Shown: piece after piece, positions 1-9,274 of the stretch
Position numbering within the stretch: the first letter of the stretch is position 1
Layout: each line of letters opens with the position of its first letter
Origin: an uncultured Lentisphaerota bacterium
GTDB lineage: Bacteria > Verrucomicrobiota > Lentisphaeria > Oligosphaerales > CAITYL01
NCBI GenBank assembly: GCA_903921725.1
Contig: CAIXRA010000037.1
Coordinates: forward strand, 33,322-97,321
Direction of reading: 5' to 3'
DNA length: 64,000 bases
Position numbers and translations under genes: made by a program
The notes under the pieces: generated by a model
Told to the model about the DNA's origin: nothing
What the model saw: only the letters and a program-made list of their open reading frames with translations
Database searches by the model: none

Positions 1-1
1 C

Positions 2-1291
2 CGCCGCACCAACATCATGCCGGGCGAACGCGAGATCGGCATGGAGGATCTCATCCCCCGCGAGATCTGCGTCATCCCCGTCTCCGCCACCGGCTACATC
101 AAGCGTGTCGGCGCCAGCGTGTACGAGGCGCAGAACCGCGGCGGCAAGGGCGTCCGCGGCATGAAGACCAAGGACGAGGATTATGTCGACATGCTCCTCA
201 CCTGCTGTTCGCACGACACCATCATGTTCTTCACCAACAAGGGGCTGATGCACTGGCTCAAGGCCTATGACATCCCCGAGGGTTCGCGCGACAGCCAGGG
301 CAAGGCGTTGATCAACCTGCTCCAGCTCCAGGAAGGCGAGCGCGTCCGCGCCATGATCCCCGTCACCCAGGTGGACGTCGAGGGCCAGTACATCGTCATG
401 GCCACCAAAAACGGCACCGTCAAGAAGACCGAGCTGCGCGCGTTCAAGAACATGCGCCGCAAGGGGATTATCGCCATCAACCTTGAGGAAGGCGATGACC
501 TGATCGACGCCAAGCTCACCGACGGCAACCAGCAGCTCCTGCTCTCTTCGGCACACGGCATGGCCTGCCGCTTCCGCGAGACGGAACTGCGCACCCTCGG
601 CCGCGACACCACCGGCGTCCGCGGCATGGAACTGCGCGATGCCGATGACAAGCTCATCTCCGAGATTGTGGCCATGACCGTCGTCCACCCCGAAAACGAG
701 CTCCTCGTCGTCACAGCCAAGGGCATCGGCAAGCGCTCCCCGCTCGGCACCGGCATCGCCACCGTTGACGCGGAGGAGAAGGAAGAGGCAGAGACCGGTT
801 CTTCCGTAGGCGAAGCCGATTCCGTTGCCGCCGAAGGCGCTTCCGTTGGCGCGCCTCGCGCCGTGAAGGGCGGCTACCGCCTGACGAAGCGCGGCGCCAA
901 GGGCGTCACCAGCATCAAGCTGCGTGAGAATGACCGCGTCGTCGCCGCCATCCAGGTCAAGCCCGCCGGCGGCGAGGAGATCATCATGACCTCCGTCCAA
1001 GGGCAGATGGTCCGTACCCGCGTCGAGGAGATCCGGCTCACCGGCCGCTCTTCCTACGGCGTCATCGCCATGCGCCTCGAAGGCAAGGACCTGGTCAGCA
1101 GCGTCTCGCTGGTCGATCAGCTCAGCGCCGAGGAGATTGCCGCCAACCAGGCGAAGCTCGACGAGGAGAGCAAAAACGCCGCCGCCGTCGCCGAAGCCGA
1201 AGCCCAGGCGCTCGCCGCCAAGGCCGAAGCCCAGGCCAAGCTCGAAGCCGAGGAAGCCGCCGAGGAGGCTGGCACCGCCCCGCAGGAATAA
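2..1291 (+). CDS. gyrA: DNA gyrase subunit A, C-terminal beta-pinwheel part (5' end outside window)
   Basis: Frame open from position 2; RRTNIMPGEREIGMEDLIPRE..., GyrA-box-like QNRGGKGVRG and repeated pinwheel blades; acidic Ala/Glu-rich C-terminal tail. Confidence 0.95.
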   Translation, partial: RRTNIMPGEREIGMEDLIPREICVIPVSATGYIKRVGASVYEAQNRGGKGVRGMKTKDEDYVDMLLTCCSHDTIMFFTNKGLMHWLKAYDIPEGSRDSQGKALINLLQLQEGERVRAMIPVTQVDVEGQYIVMATKNGTVKKTELRAFKNMRRKGIIAINLEEGDDLIDAKLTDGNQQLLLSSAHGMACRFRETELRTLGRDTTGVRGMELRDADDKLISEIVAMTVVHPENELLVVTAKGIGKRSPLGTGIATVDAEEKEEAETGSSVGEADSVAAEGASVGAPRAVKGGYRLTKRGAKGVTSIKLRENDRVVAAIQVKPAGGEEIIMTSVQGQMVRTRVEEIRLTGRSSYGVIAMRLEGKDLVSSVSLVDQLSAEEIAANQAKLDEESKNAAAVAEAEAQALAAKAEAQAKLEAEEAAEEAGTAPQE

Positions 1292-1312
1292 GACCGGACG
1301 CCTTTAAGGCAG

Positions 1313-1382
1313 AACCGCCGAGACGCCAAGCCCGCCAAGAATCACCAACTTGGCCAACTTGGCGCCTTGGCGGTTTCTTTTT
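1313..1382. terminator. Probable bidirectional terminator between convergent gyrA and the TrmH-family gene
   Basis: Imperfect inverted repeat aaccgccgagacgccaag / cttggcgccttggcggtt (16/18) followed by tcttttt. Confidence 0.6.
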
Positions 1383-1409
1383 GCGTCCGTCCACCCGGGC
1401 GCGGGCGGA

Positions 1410-2267
1410 TCAGCGGGCGGGTTTCCAAGCGCGCTGGCGGGCGGCCTCGTAGAGCAGGATGGTGGTGGCGGTGGCGACGTTGAGGGAGTCGGCCAGGCCG
1501 AGCATCGGGATTTTTACCTTCAAGGTGGCGCGGGCGAGCCAGTCGGCGCTGAGCCCGGTCATCTCGCAGCCGACGGCGATGGCGACGGGGCCGCGCATGT
1601 CCACGTCGGTGTAGTTGTTCGCTGTGTGCGGCGTGGCGGCGAGCACGGGGATTTTATTCGCGGCAAGCCAGGCCAGCGTCTCCTCCGTGTTGCTCTCGGC
1701 GATGGGGACGGAGAAGAGCGTGCCGGTGCTGGCGCGGACGACGTTGGGGTTGTAGAGATCGGTGCAGCGGTCGCAGATGACCAGCCCGGTGACACCCGTT
1801 GCGTCCGCGGAGCGCAGGATGGTGCCGAGGTTGCCGGGCTTCTCGATGGCGACGGCGATGAGTAGCAGCGGGCTGGCGGCGAGGTTGATGGCGTCAAGTC
1901 CGCGGCGGACCTGCGGCGCGACGCCGAGCAGCCCCTCCGGGCGTTCGCGGTACGCCATGCGCCCAAACACCGCCGGCGTGGTGGTGTAGATCCGGGTTCC
2001 GGCCCGGCGGAAATCGGCGAGCAGCGCCGGCTCGTTCTCCCCCTGAAACATCTCCGGACAGACGAACAGTTCGCGGACCTCCGCGCCGGAGTCGAACCCC
2101 CGGCGCAGCGCGCGGTAGCCCTCGATGATGTACAGCCCCTCACGGTCGCGGTCGTGCCGGTCGCGCAGGCTGACGGCGAGCTTGACCCGCGGATTCTGCG
2201 GGCTGCTGATGTGCAGGTCCGGCACAAAGCCGCTGAGCCGGGGATGATGGCATGCCGTGTCGCTCAT
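1410..2267 (-). CDS. TrmH/SpoU-family RNA 2'-O-methyltransferase
   Basis: IEKPGNLGTILRSADATGV, NPNVVRASTGTLFSVP, and IPMLGLADSLNVATATTILLYEAARQR: SpoU knot motifs. Confidence 0.9.
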   Translation of the reverse strand: MSDTACHHPRLSGFVPDLHISSPQNPRVKLAVSLRDRHDRDREGLYIIEGYRALRRGFDSGAEVRELFVCPEMFQGENEPALLADFRRAGTRIYTTTPAVFGRMAYRERPEGLLGVAPQVRRGLDAINLAASPLLLIAVAIEKPGNLGTILRSADATGVTGLVICDRCTDLYNPNVVRASTGTLFSVPIAESNTEETLAWLAANKIPVLAATPHTANNYTDVDMRGPVAIAVGCEMTGLSADWLARATLKVKIPMLGLADSLNVATATTILLYEAARQRAWKPAR

Positions 2268-2310
2268 GGTTGTCCAATGCTCCGTTGCAGCGTGTACTGT
2301 AGCCCGCCAA

Positions 2311-3177
2311 TCAGAACCCGCGGAAGATCAGGTCCGGCTTCGCCGCGGCGGCGGAAAGGTGCATCTCGCGGGTAACGCCGGTGAGGAGCAGCGCGGAACG
2401 GTAGCCGAAGTCGTTTGCGCCCCGGATGTCGGAGGCGATGGAGTCGCCGAGCATGACGACGCGGCCGCGCGGAATCTTGCGTCCGGCACGATCTTCCAGC
2501 AGCCGGTGGTTGTGCTCGAAGATTGGGCCGAACGGCTTGCCCATGTACACCGGCTCGACACGCACGCCGTACACCTCCAGCACGCGCTGGATGAAGCGCG
2601 CGATGCCGCCCGCGGCGACGTGGATGTCGCCGCCCTTGGTCGGGTAATATTCGTCCGGGTTCGGCACCAGCAGCGGCGCCGCCGGATGCCGGATGAAGAA
2701 GTTGATGACGCCGTTGACGACCTTCTCCCAGTCGTAATGCTCCTCGCCGACGATGACGCCGGCGCACTCCGGGAGCCGCTCCAGGTCGCGCGTTCCGCGC
2801 AGCCCAGCCTTTTCGGCGAAGCACGGCTTGCCAAGGTCGCCGACGAGGAAGAAGAGCCGGCCCGAAAGCCCGCGTTCCTGCGCGACCTCCGCCAGACCGT
2901 CGGAGCAGGAGACGATTTCGTCCGGGGTCAGCCCGAAGCCGTGACGGTTGAGGAAGGCGGCCTTTTCCTCGACGGAGTGGTTGCCGTCGTTGGTCAGCAG
3001 CGCGAACGGCACCCCCAGCGTGCGGAGTCCGCCGAGGAACTCGGGGGCGCCGGGAAGCTTCTGCCCGCCGGCGGCCAGCACGCCGTCAATGTCGAACACC
3101 ACCGCGTCAAACTCGCCGCGGTGCGCCAGGAACCAGTCGTGGAAGGAGGGGAGTATCTGCATCATGAAGTCCGGCAC
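2311..3177 (-). CDS. HAD-superfamily (subclass IIA, NagD-like) hydrolase
   Basis: VVFDIDGVLAAG, FALLTNDGNHS, GKPFGPIFEHN and VVMLGDSIASDIRGANDFGYRSALLLTGV. Confidence 0.88.
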   Translation of the reverse strand: MPDFMMQILPSFHDWFLAHRGEFDAVVFDIDGVLAAGGQKLPGAPEFLGGLRTLGVPFALLTNDGNHSVEEKAAFLNRHGFGLTPDEIVSCSDGLAEVAQERGLSGRLFFLVGDLGKPCFAEKAGLRGTRDLERLPECAGVIVGEEHYDWEKVVNGVINFFIRHPAAPLLVPNPDEYYPTKGGDIHVAAGGIARFIQRVLEVYGVRVEPVYMGKPFGPIFEHNHRLLEDRAGRKIPRGRVVMLGDSIASDIRGANDFGYRSALLLTGVTREMHLSAAAAKPDLIFRGF

Positions 3178-3184
3178 GGCCCCC

Positions 3185-3889
3185 TCACCACTTCATGATG
3201 CGGGCGGTGTTGGGGACGAGCGGGAGGATGAGCTTCTTGATGGCGCGGGCGTACTCGGCGATTTCGACCTGGGCGTGGGCGGAGTCGCGCAGTTCCAGGA
3301 AATGCAGGAGGTTGTGCAGGTCGACCGTCGCCCAGAAAGTCGTCATCAGGTTCTGCGGGAGGACGCCGCGGGCCTGTTCGCGGCAGACGCCCATCGCCAG
3401 CAGTTTTTCGTAGAGTCCGACGGCGGTGCGGTTCTGCTCCGTGATGAGACCGGCGCAGACGGCCTGGTCGAGCGTGTCGGACTCGAATGAGGCCTGGCGG
3501 TTGTCCGCAGACTGCGCACGGACCGTCTCCGGCACGTAGCACGCGATCTCCTCCTCCGTGTAACGGCGGGAGATCTCGTTGTACGACCAGGTGCGATGCC
3601 GGTGCCACTGGGAGCGGATGAAGAGCGGGCAGTGTACGCTGAAGGTAAAGACGATGTGCTCCAGCGGACTTGTGTGCTGGTTGGAGACGAGGTACTCGAG
3701 CAGCTGGATGTCGCGCTCGTTCATCTCTTCGCGAATCTTGCCGAAGGAAACGCGGGCGGCGTTGACCGCAGTGGTTTCCGTGCCCATGTGGTCCAGCAGC
3801 CCGATCCAGCCCTGCCCTCCGAGGACCTTCACATGGTTCGGCGGCGGGATGTTCGCGGTCTGGAGCTTTTTGGCGGAGGCGTCGGACAT
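3185..3889 (-). CDS. thyX: FAD-dependent thymidylate synthase ThyX
   Basis: ThyX motif RHRTWSYNEISRRY; start chosen at MSDASAKK inside the longer ORF. Confidence 0.93.
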   Translation of the reverse strand: MSDASAKKLQTANIPPPNHVKVLGGQGWIGLLDHMGTETTAVNAARVSFGKIREEMNERDIQLLEYLVSNQHTSPLEHIVFTFSVHCPLFIRSQWHRHRTWSYNEISRRYTEEEIACYVPETVRAQSADNRQASFESDTLDQAVCAGLITEQNRTAVGLYEKLLAMGVCREQARGVLPQNLMTTFWATVDLHNLLHFLELRDSAHAQVEIAEYARAIKKLILPLVPNTARIMKW

Positions 3890-4052
3890 GGGGGAAATCT
3901 CTTGGTAAATGGTGAATGGTAGGCGGTGAGTGGCAGAATCAAAAACACGACGGAAAATGTACACCCTTTTCGCCAACAAACAAAAAGCCCCGCACCCCCG
4001 TTTTGCGGAAGAGCGGAGCCGTCTACGCGCCGTGTTCCGGCGTTGCGGGATG

Positions 4053-4304
<252 letters not shown>

Positions 4305-4654
4305 GCGTCGTCTAAGTCCTTACTCCGGCGGTGCGCCTGCAGGACGCTCCGTTGCAGATTTCGGTTGGTTTGCCCCATCATGTCCGCCCGGCCGTCCCGG
4401 CTTCACCGGCAGGCACCGGGCTGCGCGCCGCCAACCCGTACGGCGCACGCCAAATTCACAGCGGAAAAGACCGCCTCCGCTTCACGGATCGCGCCTTTTC
4501 GGCGGCGCAGGAATAAGACCCGTTGCAGAGGGACATACTATAGCGCGACATTTCCGGATGGAAACCCGCGCGGTAAAACATAGGGAAGCCCCCCCACCCG
4601 ACCCCGCCGCCTGTTTTTGCGCACGACAGGGAAAGGCCGGGCGGGGATGGCGAA

Positions 4655-6091
4655 TCATGGGTTCGGGCTGCTGCCGGAAACGACATAGGAATGCGCGACC
4701 GTCCCGTCGTCGCGAACGTATTCCAACGTGGATTTTTCCGGGGAAACCTTGACGCGCATATGGCCGGAGCTGCCGAGGAGCGTCCCGGCCTTGTAGCCGT
4801 ATTCCAGCGCGCTGCGGCTGCTGCCCTTCGGATCGCCGGGCTGCGGGACATCCTGATAGACGATGCCGTCGAGGGTCTGGTTGGCGTAGAGATGGTCGTG
4901 GCCGTGAAACACGACGTTGACACGGTTCTGGATGAGGAGCTGGTGGACCGGCATCGGCCAGCCGGGGCGGTGCTCCTTGAATCCGTCGGTGCCGTCCGCG
5001 TTCTTCCCGCCCCATTCGTAAAGCGGCGCCGCCTCCACGCCGCCGCGGCACTGATCGAAGCCGCCGACAAGGTGGTGGATGAAGACGAACTTGAACGACG
5101 CCCGGCTGCCTTCGAGCGTGCGCTTGAGCCACTGGTACTGCGCGTCGCCGAGCGAGTATTTCCAGTTGTCCCGCTGGCCGCGCTGGTTCTGCGTGTGCCA
5201 GAACGGGTCGAGCGCGACAAACAGCGCGTCGCCCCACTCCCAGGCATAATAATCCTGGAGCAGGCCGGCTTCCGGATGCTTGGCGCCGTTGCCGGAGAAG
5301 AAGCCGTCCGGGACGGGGTTCTGGAAGTAGGTTTTCCGGGTCCGGCACGACCAGACGGCGAGGCTGTCGTCCCGGCCGCGCGGACTTTCGCCGTCGTGGT
5401 TGCCCAGCACGAAGAACAACGGCGCGGAGTGGCAGAGGGCACCGAAATAATAACGCTGGGCCAGGTACTGCTTGAACGCCGAGGCGCGGTCCGGATGCTT
5501 CTCCGTCATGAAGGTGTCGCCGAGCTCGAGATGGAAGTCGGGCCCGTCGGCGAGCGCGTTGGCGAGCGTGCGCTGGTAGACGGCGGGGCTGGTATGTTCG
5601 TCGAGGTGCGAGTCGGCCGTGATGGTGAAGGTGAACGCACTCCCCGGCAGACGCGCCGTGTGGAACGTGCCGGGGCCGGACAGCGGCAGCACCCGCCTGC
5701 CGGTTGCAGCATCGCGCAGCTCGTAGAAGTGCGGGGTGTCCGGCGCGAGGCCGTCCAGGGTGACCTCCTGCGGTACGCCGGCCTTGAGCGCGACGGCGCG
5801 GCCCGCGGCGGGGAGCGCCTTCGCGTCGGCGCCCCAAACCAGGACGCACCCGGCGTCCGCGCGGAGAAGCAGGCTCAGGGTGACGGCGTTCTTCTCCGGA
5901 CGCACCAGCACGACGCTGCCCGCCTGCTCCGGCACCTCCGTGAGGAATGCCGGGACGGGGGGCGTTTTCTGGCCGTGCCCCTTCTTTGCCTTCTTTTCGT
6001 TCTGCGCGTCATCCGGAGCCGCCAACGCCGTCGCCGCAAGCAGCAGCGCCACAAGGCCGTTGCGGAGTGCGCATTGAAACAGGCGGTTCAC
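4655..6091 (-). CDS. Exported metallophosphoesterase (PhoD/purple acid phosphatase-like, N-terminal Fn3-like domain)
   Basis: FTITADSHLDEH, LELGDTF, FVLGNHDGESP, HHLVGG and FHGHDHLYANQ; GTG start overlaps the upstream stop (GTGA). Confidence 0.85.
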   Translation of the reverse strand: MNRLFQCALRNGLVALLLAATALAAPDDAQNEKKAKKGHGQKTPPVPAFLTEVPEQAGSVVLVRPEKNAVTLSLLLRADAGCVLVWGADAKALPAAGRAVALKAGVPQEVTLDGLAPDTPHFYELRDAATGRRVLPLSGPGTFHTARLPGSAFTFTITADSHLDEHTSPAVYQRTLANALADGPDFHLELGDTFMTEKHPDRASAFKQYLAQRYYFGALCHSAPLFFVLGNHDGESPRGRDDSLAVWSCRTRKTYFQNPVPDGFFSGNGAKHPEAGLLQDYYAWEWGDALFVALDPFWHTQNQRGQRDNWKYSLGDAQYQWLKRTLEGSRASFKFVFIHHLVGGFDQCRGGVEAAPLYEWGGKNADGTDGFKEHRPGWPMPVHQLLIQNRVNVVFHGHDHLYANQTLDGIVYQDVPQPGDPKGSSRSALEYGYKAGTLLGSSGHMRVKVSPEKSTLEYVRDDGTVAHSYVVSGSSPNP

Positions 6092-7635
6092 TTGACACCT
6101 CCGGCGCGTTTGGCGGGAATCGTATAGCTGTGCGCGACCGCGCCGTTCCTGTCCGCGCCCTTCTCGTCCGCGGGAAGGAAGGAACGGACATACTCCACGC
6201 GCACGGCCTCCGGGGCGACCGTCACCCTCAGATGGCCGGCGTTCGGCAGCACATCGCCCGTGCGGTAGGCGTCGCGGTTGAACGCCTGGTAGGTCGGGTC
6301 CGCCGGGTTGGGGCATGACTGGTAGACCACGCCGTCCAGCTCCTGATGCGCATAGATGTGGTCGTGCCCCTGGAAGAAGATCGTCACGCCGGTCTTCACC
6401 ATCAGGTCGTGGATCGGCAGTTCCCAGCCGGGCCGCTTTTCCGCAAACGAGGCGCGCCCGGTCTTGTCCTTGCCGCCCCATTCGCACAGCCCGGCATCCT
6501 CAATGCCGCCCCGGCCGGTTCCCAGCACGTGATGGCAGAACACGAACTTCCAGCGCGCCTTGCTCTCCGTCAACGTCTTGGCGAGCCAGCGGTACTGGGC
6601 GTCGCCCAGCGTGACGTTCCAAAGGTCGCGCTTGCCCTCCCCGCCCTTGCCGCCTTTGCCGCCGCCCTTCCCCGCCTGATTGTCGGCCTGTTTCTCCGCT
6701 TTGCCTTTGCCGCCTTTGGCGCGGCTGCCGGCCGCATTGTCCACGACGGCGGCCGAGTGCCAGTAGAAGTCGATCACGACGAAGAGCGCGTCGCCCCAGG
6801 TCCAGGCGTAATAGTCGCGCGGCAGTCCGACTCCCGGCACCGCCTCCGCGTCGCCGCTGTAGAACGGGCCGGGCGCGGGCAGCGGGAAATAGGCGATCCG
6901 GGCGCGTCCGGCCGCCGCGGCCGGATTGTCCGGCTTGCCGTCCAGGTTGCAGCGCGCCGCCTGCTCATGGTTGCCGTTGACCAGGAAGATCGAGGAGGAA
7001 CGCCCGAGATCGCCCAGGAAACTGCGCTGGCGGGCGTAGGCCTGGTTCACGGCGTCCTGGGTGACCGTCCCGCGCTCGATCAGGCGCTCGATGCTGAAAT
7101 CATCGCCCAGCAGGAAATAGAAATCCAGCGCATCCTTCGCCGCCGCACGCAGGGTCAGCGCGTACAGCGCCGGATCAAACATCTTCCCCTCGCGCTCCGG
7201 ATGGGAATCGCCCTGCACGCCGAAGCTGAAGGTGCCGCCCGGAGCGCGCCGGGTCTGGAACGCGCCCTCCGCCCCCGGCTGGAACTCGCCCTTGCCGGGC
7301 GTCCGCGTCAGCAGCCGGTAGGCGTAGCGCGTGTCGGGCTTCAGGGAGCCGATTTCAATCTCGGCCGGCACGCCCGCCCTGACCGTCCGCGCCTCCGTCT
7401 TTTCCGTGTACGCCCCCGGCTTGAGGCCGTACTCGACGCGCGCCTCGACCTCGCGCGCCGACAGGACGCTCAGCGTGACCGAACTGTCGGTCGGCCGGCC
7501 GAGGATCAGGGACAGTTCCGTGAAAGAGCCATCCGCGCCGCGCGACGCCCGCTCCTGCGGCCCGCAGAACGCGAGCGCGGCGGCGAGCAGAAGAAGCGCG
7601 GCGGCCGAGTGCAGGAGGGTGCGGGTGCGGTTCAT
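6088..7635 (-). CDS. Exported metallophosphoesterase, paralog of the adjacent gene, with Lys/Gly-rich insert
   Basis: SFGVQGDSHPEREG, LGDDFS, VNGNHEQA, CHHVLG and FQGHDHIYAHQ; insert AKGGKGKAEKQADNQAGKGGGKGGKGGEGKRD. Confidence 0.85.
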   Translation of the reverse strand: MNRTRTLLHSAAALLLLAAALAFCGPQERASRGADGSFTELSLILGRPTDSSVTLSVLSAREVEARVEYGLKPGAYTEKTEARTVRAGVPAEIEIGSLKPDTRYAYRLLTRTPGKGEFQPGAEGAFQTRRAPGGTFSFGVQGDSHPEREGKMFDPALYALTLRAAAKDALDFYFLLGDDFSIERLIERGTVTQDAVNQAYARQRSFLGDLGRSSSIFLVNGNHEQAARCNLDGKPDNPAAAAGRARIAYFPLPAPGPFYSGDAEAVPGVGLPRDYYAWTWGDALFVVIDFYWHSAAVVDNAAGSRAKGGKGKAEKQADNQAGKGGGKGGKGGEGKRDLWNVTLGDAQYRWLAKTLTESKARWKFVFCHHVLGTGRGGIEDAGLCEWGGKDKTGRASFAEKRPGWELPIHDLMVKTGVTIFFQGHDHIYAHQELDGVVYQSCPNPADPTYQAFNRDAYRTGDVLPNAGHLRVTVAPEAVRVEYVRSFLPADEKGADRNGAVAHSYTIPAKRAGGVK

Positions 7636-9260
7636 GGCTCGTTTTCCTTCTGTCCGGACGGACGTTCGCCTCCGCCCTTTTCGCCGCCCCTGTCCTTGTC
7701 CCCGCCGCGGCCGCCGCCTTCGCCGCGCCGCTGGCCGCCGCCCTTCCGCGGCTGGCCGTCACCGGGCGGACGGCGCTTGGGATAGACGTCCACGCCCTGC
7801 GCGGCGCGCTCGGTGATCGTGCCCTTGGGCGTGAGGTCGCGCCCCTGGAGCGCCGGATGGTCCGGCGCATAGCGGCAGGCGCGGAAGACGGAATTGGTCA
7901 TCGGCAGGACGTCGCCGAGCGCTTTCACCGCACCGTCGCGGGTGACGGGGTTGACGTACTCCCAGGCGAGCTCGCCCTTGGCCGTCACCTCGAAGAAATG
8001 GCCTTCGGTGTCGGAGCAGATGAACGTGCCGCCGTTCGGCAGGCGCTGACCGCTGGAACCGATGTGGCTGAAGAAGTTGTGGCTGTTGACCGACTGGTAG
8101 CTCCAGACGACCTGCTTCGAGATCTGGCGCGGCTGGTTGTGCGTGTCGTGGTCGTACGTCTCGCGCCGGTAGCCGGCGGCGGGCGGGTTCACGTACTTGC
8201 CGGTGTCGCGCCCGGCCGCATCGAGGAACGGATTGATCTCGAGGATCGACGACTGCGGAGTCCGCTGGTAGAGGTACTGGCCGTTGTTGAAGACCATGAT
8301 GTGCCCCGCGCCCGGAAGCCCCGGCCGGATCCAGTGCACGTCGTGCGCGCCGCCCATCTGCTTGTGGCCGGAGGTCGCCGAATCCCAGTTCTCCAGCACC
8401 TTGGGCGGATCCCCCTGCATGTAGCGCGCCGGATCGCCGAAGCGGTAGAGGAAATCGCCGGCCGGGCCGGCGGCCTTGGCGATGCCGGCCTTCGCGTCGC
8501 CGGCGACGAACGTGCCGTCGTGGTCGATCACATACAGCTCGCCCTGGACGGAGTTGATGACGACGTGTCCGGACTCCGCGTTGTAGTCCAACGAGTTGCA
8601 GTGCAGCCAGTCGCGCTTCAGCGGACGCCCCGGCATGTTGATGTTGATCCGGCCGGGATGGTCCGCAACGGTTTTGCCCTCGCCGACGTAATTGGCCTTG
8701 GCCGGGTCGACGTCCTGCACGACATGGTCGAAGAAGCACCATTCCCAGACCACGTTGCCCTGCATGTCCACCTCGACGATGGCGTCCATCTGGCCTTCCC
8801 GATACGGCCCCTTCGCCGGATTGGCCCCCGCGGCGATGGCCTGGTCGTGGGTGATCGATTTGTTGGCGATATAGAGGGTGGTGGGCGCGTTGAGCTTCTT
8901 GTTGAAGATGCGCACCCAGTCATGGTGCGGCGCATAGCCCTCGCGCTTCTCAGTGTATTCCCAGACGGTCTTGCCGTCCCAGTCCACTTCCTTAAAACCC
9001 TGGAAGCCGCTGGGGTCGTCCTTGGACGCGTCGAGGACGTTGCCGTTGTCGAGTAGGTGCGGATTGGTGCCGATCGGCCAGGTGTGGACCACGCGCCCTT
9101 CCAGGTCGAGCAGATAAGTGCGGCTGCCGACGCCGAAGAAGGTGTAGCCGTCGGATGCCTTCGCCTTGTCGCAGAAGAGCAGCTCGGTCGGCCCCTGCAT
9201 CCGTTCGTAGGCGAAGGCCGAGGCTGAACATAGGGCCAAAGTAAGAAATAAACGTTTCAT
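7632..9260 (-). CDS. Exported arylsulfotransferase-fold (ASST-like) beta-propeller protein
   Basis: Signal peptide; LLDLEGRVVHTWPIGTNPHLLDNGNVL, ...HNFFSHIGSSGQRLPNGGTFICSDTEGHFFEVTAKGELAWEYVNP; Gly/Arg/Lys-rich tail; ATGA overlap with the next gene. Confidence 0.75.
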   Translation of the reverse strand: MKRLFLTLALCSASAFAYERMQGPTELLFCDKAKASDGYTFFGVGSRTYLLDLEGRVVHTWPIGTNPHLLDNGNVLDASKDDPSGFQGFKEVDWDGKTVWEYTEKREGYAPHHDWVRIFNKKLNAPTTLYIANKSITHDQAIAAGANPAKGPYREGQMDAIVEVDMQGNVVWEWCFFDHVVQDVDPAKANYVGEGKTVADHPGRININMPGRPLKRDWLHCNSLDYNAESGHVVINSVQGELYVIDHDGTFVAGDAKAGIAKAAGPAGDFLYRFGDPARYMQGDPPKVLENWDSATSGHKQMGGAHDVHWIRPGLPGAGHIMVFNNGQYLYQRTPQSSILEINPFLDAAGRDTGKYVNPPAAGYRRETYDHDTHNQPRQISKQVVWSYQSVNSHNFFSHIGSSGQRLPNGGTFICSDTEGHFFEVTAKGELAWEYVNPVTRDGAVKALGDVLPMTNSVFRACRYAPDHPALQGRDLTPKGTITERAAQGVDVYPKRRPPGDGQPRKGGGQRRGEGGGRGGDKDRGGEKGGGERPSGQKENEP

Positions 9261-9274
9261 GTGCGGGTCTCCTG

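Noticed and set aside
4655-6487. Long start (6487) for the first metallophosphoesterase
   Set aside because: Sequence before VNRLFQCALRNGLVALLLAATALA is out-of-frame overlap with the upstream gene; GTG at 6091 gives a proper signal peptide.
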